64,000 bases of DNA, from the NCBI GenBank assembly GCA_008921705.1, contig VFFE01007657.1, forward strand, positions 1,077,615 to 1,141,614, written 5' to 3'. Source of the stretch: Burhinus oedicnemus (taxonomy: Eukaryota > Chordata > Aves > Charadriiformes > Burhinidae). Of the stretch, positions 48,511 to 61,121 are shown one piece after another; the first letter of the stretch is position 1; every line of letters starts with the position of its first letter. The notes beneath the pieces are model-generated. The model saw only the letters and a list, made by a program, of their open reading frames with translations. It was not told the DNA's origin and did no database searches. The position numbers and the translations under genes are program-made.

Positions 48511-51500
48511 AGCCTTGGTAAGGTCTAGTTTCTCGATGCTATCAGATCCCAAACTGATGTCTGCAGCAAGGTGAGAAATAGGTGTTCCCAAACTTGTCAT
48601 GGTTCACAGAAACTTAAAGGCAGGACCATTTTATTTGGATTTATTACCTTTGTGAAAGCATGAAGGCTATCATAACATGGATACTTCTTATCAGTACTAA
48701 AGTCAGATAGCTGGAGAGGTGAGGATGACCCTATTCCAACATCTCTTGTTCTTCCCTCCTTCCTTTCTTCTTGGAGTGACAGTTTTCTCTGGGGAGTTTC
48801 TCTGGGATTTTTTTCCTTGCTCATTATGGTTCCCACAGAACAGTAAGTCTCAGCAGAAAAATACATTTTAGTTTCGCGTGGACTCAAAATGCCCCTAAAA
48901 GTCAGACTATTCCATTCAAGTTTGATGCCCTGAGCTAAAACATGTTCTTTATATTTTCCTGAATAAAAGATTTTGTGGGAAAAATAAGTTTTCATCAAGA
49001 AATATCTGAGAGGGTTATGTGAAACTGTATTTATCCATTGAGATATTTGACCTAAAAAAATCCCAATGAACTGAATTAATTTGAAATAATATTTCAGCTG
49101 AGTTTGGCATATCTTTTTTGTTAGTGAAAAGCTTATGAATCTGTCCCAATATCTGTGAAGAAATCTCAGCCTGTGGTATCTTTAGCCAATACTCCAGGAA
49201 CTATTTATTTGCTATCCTGCAGTGTGAGATTCTAATGTTAAAGGAATAACAATAATAAAATTGCAGCCCTTTCCCTGAATAGTTTATGAGATACAGCGGA
49301 TGAGGCAGGGGAGAAGCTAACAATACGAGTATATTCTGGGGGCAGCTGGTGATATGATGATATTCTACAAGGAATGCATTTTAAGGAACATTAGAGAGAA
49401 AATGAAAATTTTTGGACTATTTTGTAGGACATTCTCTTTGACATAACTTTCTGGAATACTGTAGCTATAGATTACTCTAGTTTGTCATATAAGGCAGGCA
49501 ACTTCCCTTAGCGTACTTTTGAGTAGTTTTAGGCAGGGATAAGTATCACAGCCACCACCCTCCACTAATATTGAGGGTATCAGTAGCTTCAGCACTCATG
49601 AACAGTAATAAACATCACAGAGAAATGCAGACCATTACTGCACTTTTAAATTATGTTAGAAGTTTTAAGGCTGCTATTGAGTTATGGGACCTGCAGGCAG
49701 AAGTGCACAGAATTCCAGGCTTGCTGCTCTCTGAGACTACTGTGACATTGGCCTGAGTCATGGCAGAAAAGGACACATCTTTGTAGGAGTTCACTGTTTA
49801 GATATCTAGTCCTAATGCATGTGTTTGGTCTGACGTTGTAGTTAAGGGAAGCTGTCTCTGTACAGCCTTCAGCCTGTTCAAGAACATCATCAACAGCTGC
49901 TAGAAAGAGTGCTGGTTAATTCAGCAGAGATGATGTGTGATTTCTACAGCGCAAAATTATCCAATTTTAGTATTTCAGCAGTGCATCCTCCGAGGAACCA
50001 GGCAGAGGGCAGCAAAGGTCTCTTTGAAAGGGCTGTGCCTGCATTGCTGTCACTAGCTTAGCAAGAGCTAGCTTTAAATGAACCAGTTTCACCAGACTAC
50101 ACTGGAGCTCATTACAGGCTCATTTGCCATCAGTATGAGACTGGCTGAGGATGAGATTCAAATGCTACAATACAATTTCCTTAATAGTTTTCTTTGACAT
50201 TTTGGTAAAACACAGTATCTGCAGGGTTTCTTGATTACTAGGTACATGGAAATTATTCACTGTGACCATGCTCTTCTGCCCTCTGATCAAGATAAGAGGT
50301 CCATAATTTTCTCTGTACTTACAGTCTCTCCCACATAAGGGAATGCAGTGCACTGGGGAAGCTCCTAAATAAATTACTGTGTGTCTTGCATTAACCCTCA
50401 TTTTCTCTAGGTGAGATAGTAGCATTAGACCAGGCCCAGATGTTGGAAAAACAAAGTAATTACACAATTTGAAATGTGAGAATCACATCCATGAGGCTTA
50501 GAAGTAGAACATTTGATCCATTTGCCCTGCCTCTCTCCTTTCCTTGCTGTTAAGTACTGCCAAGAGAAAAGAGAAAACTTTGCTATAATTAAACACCACC
50601 AAACACCCAAAAACCCCAAAACAAGACAGAAAATATTGAATAGAATAATTCTGGCTATGGTTCATCAACTTTAGCTTGTTGTTGTTTTTTATCCAGCTTT
50701 ACAGGTGAGCTTCTGCAGTAGGGGAGTCAGTCAGGGCTGAAAATTACTTGCCTCTTATATTTATGGTGTGTTTGACAGGATGCTTAACATGGAGCTAACC
50801 AAAATGATTGTCCTTGAACAATGCTGTCACTTGATCAAAGAAAGTCCTGTACTCCATGAATCTGAGCCGTAGAAAATGTCACCACAGATCAACCTGAAGT
50901 GCTTAATGAACAAAGATAGAGGACTTACCTTTCCATCCTTCCCTTTCTGAAAGGTGTGTTGAGCACTGACTCCTTTAGTGGGTTACACTGTAAGTGTAGA
51001 TGTTGGAAAGATGATTTTCATGTTAGAGACCGGTCACAAGGAGTGCAATCTATTGTTATTGTTCAGGCTTTTCTCATGTCTGTCTGTAGCAACCTGTGTC
51101 ACTTCCCATTGACACCTGTTTGATAGCACATTGTATTACAAATACCTGCTTTGTTATGTCCACATAGTGGCATTTTCAGGCTTTAGGAAATTCTGTTTTT
51201 AAGACTGTTCGTGGTTTTAAGTTAGTCTCTTTGTAACTTGCATTATGAGGCATGCTAAAATTTCATTGCTGTTTGATCACACACTGTGTTATTTACAGTA
51301 TCCCCATTTGCAGGATGGACGTTGCTAATGGCAAAGGTTGCCCTCAGTTTCTCTATGCTGTTATCACTCAGTGGCTATATTCAGACTTACCACATCAGCA
51401 AAATTTGCACAGAACCAAATTGCATGACTAAGGTATCCATAGCATTTCCTGTGGCATCTTCATTGTATTGTCTGAATGCTGCGTAAAAGATAACAACTAA

Positions 51501-54500
51501 ATCTTCACAGTTCCAGGTACCATCACCCTGATTTTGCTAGTGGGAAAACAGTCCTCGTAGCCTCTATGCCGACATTGACAAACAGCCTTGTGTACTTCAC
51601 TGGATAAGCTTAGGACCTGAGTCTTTCAGCAGCTTTAGCACACACTCACATTTGTGTGTTAAAATATTAAAATCTGATAAAATTAAATATTTATATTCAA
51701 AGCACAACTGCAGTAGCTGCAAGTTATGAGTACAGTGTGCTTCTCCAGACCTGAGCTTTGAAGTCTGAAGACAGACATCAAGTAAGCGAATGGAAAATTG
51801 GCAATCACTACATCTGAAAGGTAGGGACTGTGACTTGCCCAGCAGTACATAGGCATTCAGGGTGAGAAACCAGCTCTCAAAAGTGGTTTTCTGTTGGCTT
51901 GGCCAGAAGATTTTCTTGCTATTCTCTGTCTTTTCATGACAGCATCAACAAGATAGAGCCTGACGCAACGGACAAAGCTTTCTGTAATCTGAATTTGTTC
52001 ACAGTGCAGGGGCTGCCAGGCATAATGCTGTGGATAATAGGTGTCACATAATTAAAGACTTTATGCACACTAAGGTCTGAACTGAGCTTTACCATGGGAA
52101 AGACAATCTTTGTTCTTGGATATTGCTGTCCACCTTTTACTGAACTTGAAAAAGAAATTGAAACTGACAAGTGGAATCATTCAGTTAGCTTGAAATTAAA
52201 ATATGCTGGGATGCTACAACCCTACAGGTGCAACTGGTATTGCTTGCTTTAACACAATTATACTGGGACCTACAGTAAGGAGGACATAAAACTTTGTTAG
52301 AGTGCTCAGCTGACAAGTATTTATATCTTTCTATTTCAGCCTTGTGATCTACAATTTCTATGCTCTTGTTCAACTGCTGGTTGAAGTAGAAAGTTTTTGA
52401 AAGCTTGAGTTAAACAAAACCCAAAACCTGTTTTTGAAAACAGGATAAAAAGCTTTTGAATTCTTTTAAATCTTTTTAGACCATTGTTTTGAACAATTAG
52501 AAGTTCATTCTGTTTATAAAATCAGTTTCGTTATTGTTTCCGGTTGTAGATGAGATTTTCCTGAACATAAGGCAATTTTTTTCAAAATTCAGTGTTTGCA
52601 CTATCCACCTGTGATTCCAGTTCTCGTTTGCTCGTGCAGTTCTCCCTTTTGCATCCATAAAATGAACACAAGGATCTCTGGGGGTAAAACATGAATTCAT
52701 TAAAAGCAGTTGCAAATGTGTCATACAATTGTGACCACATTGTTTAGAAGGTTTTGCCTTAAAACAGATCAGACAGGGCATATTTCAGGAGTAACATCTG
52801 TTGTGCTGGAGAAATTTGCTTGTGACAAAATTAATGATGTTGTCTTCAGCCTGGAACATGTTATTAAAATGGGTGAGGAAAAGATGAGCGGTAAAAGAAG
52901 GGTATGTGTGATGTACATATTTAGCAGGATTAAATCTCTGTAGGAAGGACTAGTAGAAAAAAAATTTAGCCTTCACATTGCTGCAGGCATTTATTTTTTT
53001 TTTTAAACAGACAAGTGGAGAAAACCAGCTGTGAAATGTGAACAAATGCCATTCTCTGGCCTTGCTTTGTGTCTGCTAATTTTGTACCATTTTTGGAGTT
53101 ATAATATGCAAATACAAACTCTCATGTCATTTTGTCTCCTGGTTTCTGAAAGAACAAAGCAGTCAGTGTGATCTCCTTGTGAAGGTAGACAGGAAATACC
53201 AAGTGCAATAGCATAAGAAATTATCCTACTGTTTTTATAAATATTTAATAGAAGAGAGAAGGACATATTCCTTAGTAACAAAGCCTGTGAGGCTCACAGG
53301 TCAGTGAAGAGATCTTGTTCTTCCTATTTATTACTGGGGCTTTTTCTAACTTGTCTTTTCTGGGAGCTGATCCAGCTCAAACAGGTTGTAAATCTGCAGG
53401 ATATCTTGGCTTTGGAGAGGTCCCAGTGACTGAAGTCTGAGCTGAGGGGAGACACCTGGCTAACCACCCCAAACAAGCTGCCATGTGAGCAGTGCCTATT
53501 TCTGGAAAGCCACAGCAAATGGAAAGGGTGAGATCACTTTGATGTAGAAACTGCCCGGAAATACTCAACTGTCCTTTTATGTGCTTGTCCCTGTTGTTTC
53601 CAGAGCTGCTGTGTAAATGTTAGCAGTCTCTTAGGGCAGTAGAGAGCTACTTTATGCATGTGGCTGTTCTGACAGGAAGGAGCGGTGCGAAAAGCAAGAA
53701 AAAATGAAAGTGAAGGCAAATACCTGAGGCAAAAGGACAAGATCCGAGAAATGCATTTGAAGGCTTCACAGAGGTTTTGAGGAGGGTAGCTGATATTTCA
53801 AGTACATATCCTGAGAATCCTTGCAAGCTGAGTGGATTTTCCAGTTGACGAAATGGTTTATAAGATGTTCCGAAGAAAAACCTTTCCTGAAGCAAATAAG
53901 CCTGGAAGAAGTTGCTTTTCCTGCTCCCTACTTTTCTCCAATTGTACATTAGTTCTTCAGCCTCTGAGGGCACTTCTTTTCTCCTCTGTCCCCAGGTCCA
54001 GAACTGCAACCTTGTGCTGTCCCATGCGTGTTCACCATTCCCACTCTGCCATACATCCTCACTCCAGCTGTCACATGAAACCGGAGGCTGCAGAGGAGCT
54101 GGCAGGGACAACACATAAAAGTGATGGATGTTTAGGATGATACATATTGTTTCCTGTGGTTGAAGATGGCTTTCCTGGTTTATGTAAGAAACTCTGAGGC
54201 CTCTCTCAGCAGTATTAGTGCAAGCAATAAAATTGCTTGCAGCATGATATCTATAGTAGGAGCAACAGTTTTGACCTCAAGTGACATTTCTCAATCCCTT
54301 TTAAATCAACACCCATGGAACATATTTGGGGGGAAAGAACCTTCCTGGACATTGCTACTGTAATGCACAAGCAATAACATAATAATTGGAACAATAAAAA
54401 AAATTAGGTCAACTTTTTCCATCTTTTTTTTTTCTTGCTTAACTTTGGGGATGTGTCCATGTACTGCAGTTACTTCATGTACAATCGATTGAGAAACTGG

Positions 54501-57500
54501 TATCTAAAGGACTGCATTTTCTTTGCCAGTATAAACTGCTAATCTCTTGCATATTAATTTGTTATATAGTATCAATGGCTGCCACCCAACTTACGCTTTG
54601 ATCCATAAGTAATTGTCAGATGCTGAAAGCTGCTGAGTGTGCTTGCCATCTTTCTTCAAAGTCACATTGGCAGAGTTGCTACAGGTGCTGGAAGTTATTT
54701 CCTGAAGGCAGGTGCTGAATGGCAAAGCCATAAGCAGCATTGTCCAAGGGCTTTCTTCCATAGGAGGTTTGGATAAACGTGGAGGGGCATTGATTAGACG
54801 TGTCCCTCCCTCCCTCAGGGAACTGGCAGAAAAGCACCAAAGAACCAGCACAGAGGCAGATGCTGAGAGAGAGGGCAGATTAACAGGGCTTGTTGGGGCA
54901 CAGTCCTGGCTGTAAGATAATTGTGAAGGGAATTTCTTCCCACACGCAGTGCGCAACCCTCAATCCCCCTGTTCTCTTCATATTAGCACCTCGCAGTGCA
55001 AGTCCTCATCATTCAACTCTTCTTGGAAGCAAGAATAAAAAGTTTCCCTGAACAGGGAAGAAAGGCATGAGTCAGACTTCTGGCTACTGCACTTTATCCA
55101 TGGCTAATTGTCACATTGCTACTTTAGCAAAACAGATGTCCTCTGTTAGCAGCTTAATGCAGTTAGTGCAATACTTCAAAAGGTTGCTGTCCCTGCCACC
55201 ATGCTGGAGAGTTAGGAGTGTGTGTGTGTGATGGAGGGTTATTAAGCTTCTGTGCTACTGCTTGATTTTTTTTTTTTTTCCCCTTAAGATATATAAAATC
55301 AAACACAGAAATGTCACCTAAATCTTTCTGCAAAGTAAAGGCTTATTTAGGTTGCTAAGTTAACCTCTCAAACCTGAAACATTATAGAAAATAGCCCTGC
55401 TTGAGAGAAAGCCTGTGAGGAACGATGGTGTTATTGAAGACTCTGAACTACCAGTCACAGTTTCAGGTTTGGTCAGAGGATGGGTTGTCTTCTCGTGGTT
55501 ACAAGCCATCCTGACGCTCTGTAACACCCATGTGGCTGCTTCTTTCAGTCTCCCCTTGGTTTCTACCTACTCTTGCTTGACTTCTGTTTGGAACACCCTA
55601 ATTAAAGACTTTGGGGAGTTGTAAATACCTGACTGCAAAGGATTTACAATGGGAAGTGTAAGGTGGAGATAGGTAATGGGGATGGTACAGCTCTGCTTAT
55701 ACTAATCTGGGATAATGTATTGCTACAAGCTGAGTGTAGTAATTAGAATACATTATTGAGTTGTGCTGATTCTGCCTTTCATGTTTTGCATTTAAATTCC
55801 TACCGTGTAAATAGGGGTATTGATACTTGCCAGATTAGCAAGTCTGCTCCGTTACACATTTTAAATATAAATAATCCTGTAGTGCTGTGTAATTCCCTGT
55901 CTTCATATGTAGGAATAGCTATCTTTGCCTTGATGGACCTAAAATGTAGTTAATAATGACAAAGCACCCTGAGATACTTGACAGAGTGTGAACTAAAGAA
56001 GGGAAATCATTGCTTATTTTTAGTATTGTATAAAGCACATTGGAGTTATAGGTCAGTGCTCGTATCTTGAGGGGTTTGTTTTGTTTTTTAGTGCTGGTTT
56101 AGAAAAATACACATTGTAAACTCCTGGATGTCCTTGTTTTGAACGTATGAGTTGTCTAAAGACAAAGACAGGGTGGGGGGCACATTGGTCTTGTAATCTG
56201 TTAGTCTTGCAATCTTTATTCATTAGCTTGTTTGTTCAATGTTGTACATTGTCGCAACCTTCTCAGCCTTTCTTTGTCTCCAAGTCTTGTCCTATTTTAA
56301 AAGCTGTTTCTCGTTTTGCAACCACTGGCACATACACCTGCATCCCTTTAAAATTGTGTTTCTTCTCCATGTGCTTATTCCCTTCGAGCTTTCTGTTGCA
56401 TATGGCTTTTCTGGAAGCTGTGGGTTTTGTATTCCTTTGCTGCTTGAGTCAGAGGACCACATTCCTGCCTATGTTTTTCTGGGCGCATATCTGCCAAATT
56501 TACTATCTGCAGTCAACCTGATGATTAACATGCCAAGAGTGAAACGCTCATCTGCAGTATTCTCTGCTGGGTAAGCTGGATCTAACCATCCTAAGTCAGT
56601 CAAGATCTATCTCGAATGTTATTGTCATTTTTTGTGCTGAAAAGATGTAGCTACGTTAAGTCAGTCCCTGGAGCTGGTGCTTTCAGTTGAGAATGACTGA
56701 CTGTCTCTGGAATATGTCTATTCTGAACACAAAGACAGATTGACCAGGTCATTTCAGACTGCTGGGACCTGAGTAGGAGGGGAATACCATCCTCAGAGCC
56801 ATGCTCTCATATTTGGGACTATTTTGAAGTCAATCTCTTTGTCCTGGAGAGTGCCCATTGTTCTTCAGAGTTTGTCTGTCCCTGGTGCATAAGGCATGCC
56901 AAGGTATGTGTCCTCCAAATCCTCTTTTGCTCCTTCACTCAAAGAGATTGGCTATGGCACACATTAGTCCTTGGCCTGTATGTGGCTGAGGTAGGTTCGG
57001 TGCCAAGACTTCTGCACTTCTCAGTGTAGAGCTCCAGGAGATTGCATCTAACTCTCAGTCTTCCCACTTTCCTTGGGACAAACTACTTTGTGTTGTGTGG
57101 CTTTACATCTGACTGCACTGCAACTGACCCAATGGTTGCCATCTCTGTCAATGATCTGGCTTCCTGAGTTTCACTGTTCTCTCAATCTTGAGATTTGTAA
57201 GCTTTATAAACAACATTTTTAGATTTTCTTAAATTAATGGTTTAAGGTATTTGAAAAACATAATAAGTAATGTAACTTCAATACTATTGCTTTATCAATC
57301 AGATTTGTAATATTTTCAAATAAAGAAAACAAGTAACTTTATTCTATGATAGAGATTGTTTTCTTCAATCTGTGAAATTTTAAGACACTAGAATGAATAC
57401 CTATTGGGACATAATGCTTTCTTTGGTTATCCTTAGGCTGAAAAACATGGGCAGTCAGCTACTGTTCTTGCTTTAACTTTGTCTCGTCCAGTTCCTTTAT

Positions 57501-60500
57501 CCCATGTACAATGGTACCCTAGAGGTTTTTGACTTGTGAGTTTTGCTAATTGTTGTGAACTTTTAAATATCTTTATTTTGGTATCTAAACATGACTTTTT
57601 TTCTTCTCCTGTTGGCTTTTCCCTATTCCTATGTCAATAAAAATTATTTTTATGTGTGGTCACAGTACAAGCTTTCAACATTTTCCCAGCCATTCACTCT
57701 TTAATTGCAACTCTCCTGGATTTTAACTTCAGTGTATTTTTTGTGACAAGCTCTTATGACACACACTTTTGGGTTCTTAATTTCTGTCAGACTTCGTGGG
57801 AGCCTCTTGTGGAGCTTGTTTAGCTCGACTTAAAAGTGCTCTGCCATCAGTGTCTTGTCATCATGCTTTTCCTTACTCTTGGCAGTCATCAGGAGTGCTG
57901 TGAAGAAATCACTGATACAGGTTGAGCTGATAAACCACTGCAGCTGGTAATATCAGCATTGCATTTTACAGTTTTTGCCATATTTTTGCCAGCGCTTCTC
58001 TTAAACATTTCTGAAAAGATGATATTTGGCAACTTTGAACTTCTGTCTTTTTTCCCCCACAGGTCTGTGCATCCTCACTTACTCAACTAGCAGCAATAGT
58101 ACAGTGCCTATTGTTCTACAAAAAGGATCCTAATGTAAGAATTATGATTTCAGCCTGTTTTGCAAAAATGGGAATCTCTTTTTCTGTCAGGCTTTAGAAT
58201 TTATCCTCTAACATCTTTTTTACTCATCTTTTCATGTTGATTTTTTTAACCCTTTGAGGGGTTTTGTTTGCATCCTCAGGTTTGTTATGCAGAAATTATG
58301 GATGTGATCTCAGGTACTTTGCATTTTCCTGCACCCTGAAAAATTCATCCATCTATTCCTTACATAGGGGAATCATCCAGTTCCTGGTAATTTCACCCAG
58401 AGAATATCAAGTTATTTTTCTCTTTGGCAAACTCTCTGCAATTTGGATCAGGAATGCCAGGGCCATTTTTGTTGTGTTTTCCCATTTTTATTTTGGATAT
58501 TAAGGTCATGTACATTGTTTTCTTCTCACTCTTTGTGCCACCTCAAGTCCAGCCTTAATGCTCTCAGTTAGTAGGCACGTTCCTGCTTGTGAATTTTGCA
58601 AGTTTCTGAAGGCAGTTGTGGGTGAGGAGTTAAAAAGCATAGCAATGTATTGTAAAATTTCCATTTCTAAGTATTATATATTTGAAGCCTCACTCAAAGC
58701 AACTGGCTGCTCCTTTGTTCCCAATTCATGAACAGTTCTTGTGCTTTGGAGATCCTAATTCCTGACATTCCCTCTTTCCAAATGTGTTACAGTTTGTTCT
58801 TAGTATTTAAGTATCTGTGTCCTGGAGCTGAAATTAAACATTTGCTTGCTTGAGGATATCAGAACCATGCTTGTTCGATTGTCACATTACCTGCACAGCT
58901 TCACTTTTGAAAGCATTGTACTAATCTTCCCGAAACTTACTTCACAATGTGCTTTTATGTTCGCTAAAAATCTTATTGAAACTTTGGCTTCCTGATAGCT
59001 TTCATTAAAATTTGCTGCCCTTGCCCTCTGAGTCCACTCAGATCCTTCAGCCTGGTTTTGTCCCCAGTACAGCTTGTCCAGTGACATCAGGCACTGGTCT
59101 AAGTTAACTATTTGTGCATCTGGGTTTCAGACAGTTGGAAAATTCTGAAAACACTGAAAAAAGAAAGGTGATGGTAATATCTAGTAGGATAAACTACTGG
59201 CTGGCTCATTTGGCTTTGTCTTCCTTCTGACACTGGTGATTTGATTCCAGTCAAATCTGACCCATGTTCTGAAACAGGTGAATTCCTTTACTGATGTCAA
59301 AATACTACACCAAGTATGAAATGTCTAAAACTAACCTATTGACCAAACAGGGAAGAGATATGATTGTGTTTAGTCTGTTCATGAAATTTATGTAATTCAG
59401 CATTTCTTCTGACTTCAGCTGTCTGCACAAAACTAATTTTCTTCCATTTTTTTCAAAATCTTAAACTTGATATTTTGGGTTGAAGAAATTATTTTTTCTG
59501 ATTTTATATTTTGTTGATTTCAGCCTCACAGTGGGCAGTTGTACCTGACTTGCACTGGTTTTAACAAAGCCATGGAGCCCACCTCAGCCCCCTTCGTACA
59601 CATGCTGCCCATAATGCCTTGTTAGTTTTGCACAGGTAAGGGCATAAACCCCTACTTTTCCATGCTGTCTTCACTATATAATGCAGTCATGTAGGTACCT
59701 ACAATAGCTGCAAAGTTTGGCCAAATGAGGAGATGGATTGATATCACTGAGTCACATTACTTTCTTAACGTTGCCAGGTTTGCAAAATACTGCGTTTATG
59801 TATGCGTTGGAGGGCAGGGCAATTTCTTGTTCAGACTTGTACTTCATTTTCAGTGAAGACACTTTCTCTTTGCAATGCAAGATAGGATCCTCTGGTAATT
59901 GACACACAGTGCCTTTCCCCTGTCTGTGTTTCAAACTAGGTGTGAATCCCTTCATTATTGGAGGAAACATTTTCGATGTGTTCTGTAAACTTCTTGATAA
60001 CTCATAAGAATAGACAGTATTCTGAAACTGACAAAAAATGTAGAAAATATACCAAGGCAAATGAAGCTTTCAATTAGGTTCCATACTAAAAAAATCTAAA
60101 ATAATTACAATTGGAATTTTATATTTATTTCATTTTAAAATATGATGAATATTAATATTCTGATTTTTTCTATTACTTAATTGTAATGCGAGTTTTTAAG
60201 CATTATCTCCAAGTCATTAATTCTCAGTTGATGAAACTAATTTTTTCCATTTACTGGAAAAAAACCCCATTTGACTGAACACTTAAGGCCAAATTTTCAG
60301 AAATTACATGTAACTATCATGTCTTCTAATTGCATACTTAGGCTGCAACTACTGTTGTTTTTGCGTCTGTGAACTGTGTGTATTGGCAGGCAAAACTGAA
60401 TTTGCAACCACATTTAAAGATACGTTAAGTCATGTTTGTGACTAAAACACCTGGAAAATCTAACCTATTGTAACTGACACGTAACACTCATAATCTGAAT

Positions 60501-60559
60501 CCAGTGATTCTGAGATGAAGAACTGTTATTCATCCCAAGGTGGATGACACTGAGTTTCA

Positions 60560-60660
60560 CTCATCTCATATCCAGTGGTCAACAAGGGCTCTCACCTGGT
60601 GTCACTCCAATCCAGGTCTCCCAATACACACCAGCAGTTCCCTAACACAAGCTTCAGGAC
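60560..60660 (-). repeat. Possible tRNA-derived SINE-like remnant upstream of gene D
   Basis: The plus strand reads AATCCAGGTCTCCCAATACA followed by TTCCCTAACACAAGC, which resembles the reversed B-box to A-box order of the other two SINE-like remnants. It is very diverged. Confidence 0.3.
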
Positions 60661-60796
60661 AAATACCTTGAGGACAAGCGATTCCACATTTTCGTACTGT
60701 GGCTTGCTGTAACCAGGTGGGTATGCTTTTGGTCAGGGATCAGCTTGACGTATCTCAGTATGGGAAATGTATGGGGTGCAGGAAAAGGGCAGGCAG

Positions 60797-60813
60797 TGAT
60801 AAAGAGGGGAGGG
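60797..60813 (+). promoter_or_regulatory. Putative core promoter block of gene D
   Basis: TGATAAAGAGGGGAGGG lies 154 nt before the ATG and is followed by further purine-rich sequence (CAGAGGGAGGGAAAGGAG). It is the best form of the block shared by genes B, C and D. Confidence 0.5.
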
Positions 60814-60950
60814 ACAGAGGGAGGGAAAGGAGCCGAGACTTTACAGAACTCAGTCTGCAGAGACAACTGGTGGAACAAGAAGGAAGATCGCCGTTTCCAA
60901 GCTCCAGTACCTTCTTTTTGGTAGAGGCAAGCTGATAAATCAGCTCTGAG

Positions 60951-61121
60951 ATGCTGACAATAAGTCAAGCTTTTGTAGTCCTGATAATTTTTTTGTTAAT
61001 TATTGAGTTTTTCAAATTGCGAAAGGCATGCAAGCAATTCCCTCCTGGACCAACTCCTCTCCCATTGCTTGGGAACTTGGTGCACCTGAACTTCGAGTTT
61101 CATCGAGATATTCTGATGGAG
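60951..61121 (+). CDS. Gene D exon 1
   Basis: The 57 codons run from the ATG at 60951 to LME. About 54 percent of residues match gene C exon 1 (31 of 57 by hand count). The donor is GTATTT, as in gene C. Confidence 0.93.

Larger units (their letters stand above)
42903..60796. other. C-D spacer: 18 kb, repeats and an assembly gap, no gene recognised
   Basis: It holds the gap and poly-T tract (45.87-45.98 kb), a solo LTR (47.2-47.9 kb), an old CR1 fragment (48.0-48.5 kb) and a possible SINE remnant (60.56-60.66 kb). I looked for P450 signatures (PPGP hinge, WKQQRR, AGTETT, FNPGHF, haem loop) and found none. ORFs of up to about 155 codons occur on both strands without recognisable domains. A short GT dinucleotide run lies at 55218-55230. 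The rest shows nothing I can name. Confidence 0.5.

Noticed and set aside
53647..54114. 155-codon minus-strand ORF, among the longest in the window
   Set aside because: Biased composition without a domain, overlapping plus-strand ORFs, no splice or promoter context.
55218..55230. Short GT dinucleotide run
   Set aside because: Too short to be informative beyond a mention as a simple repeat.
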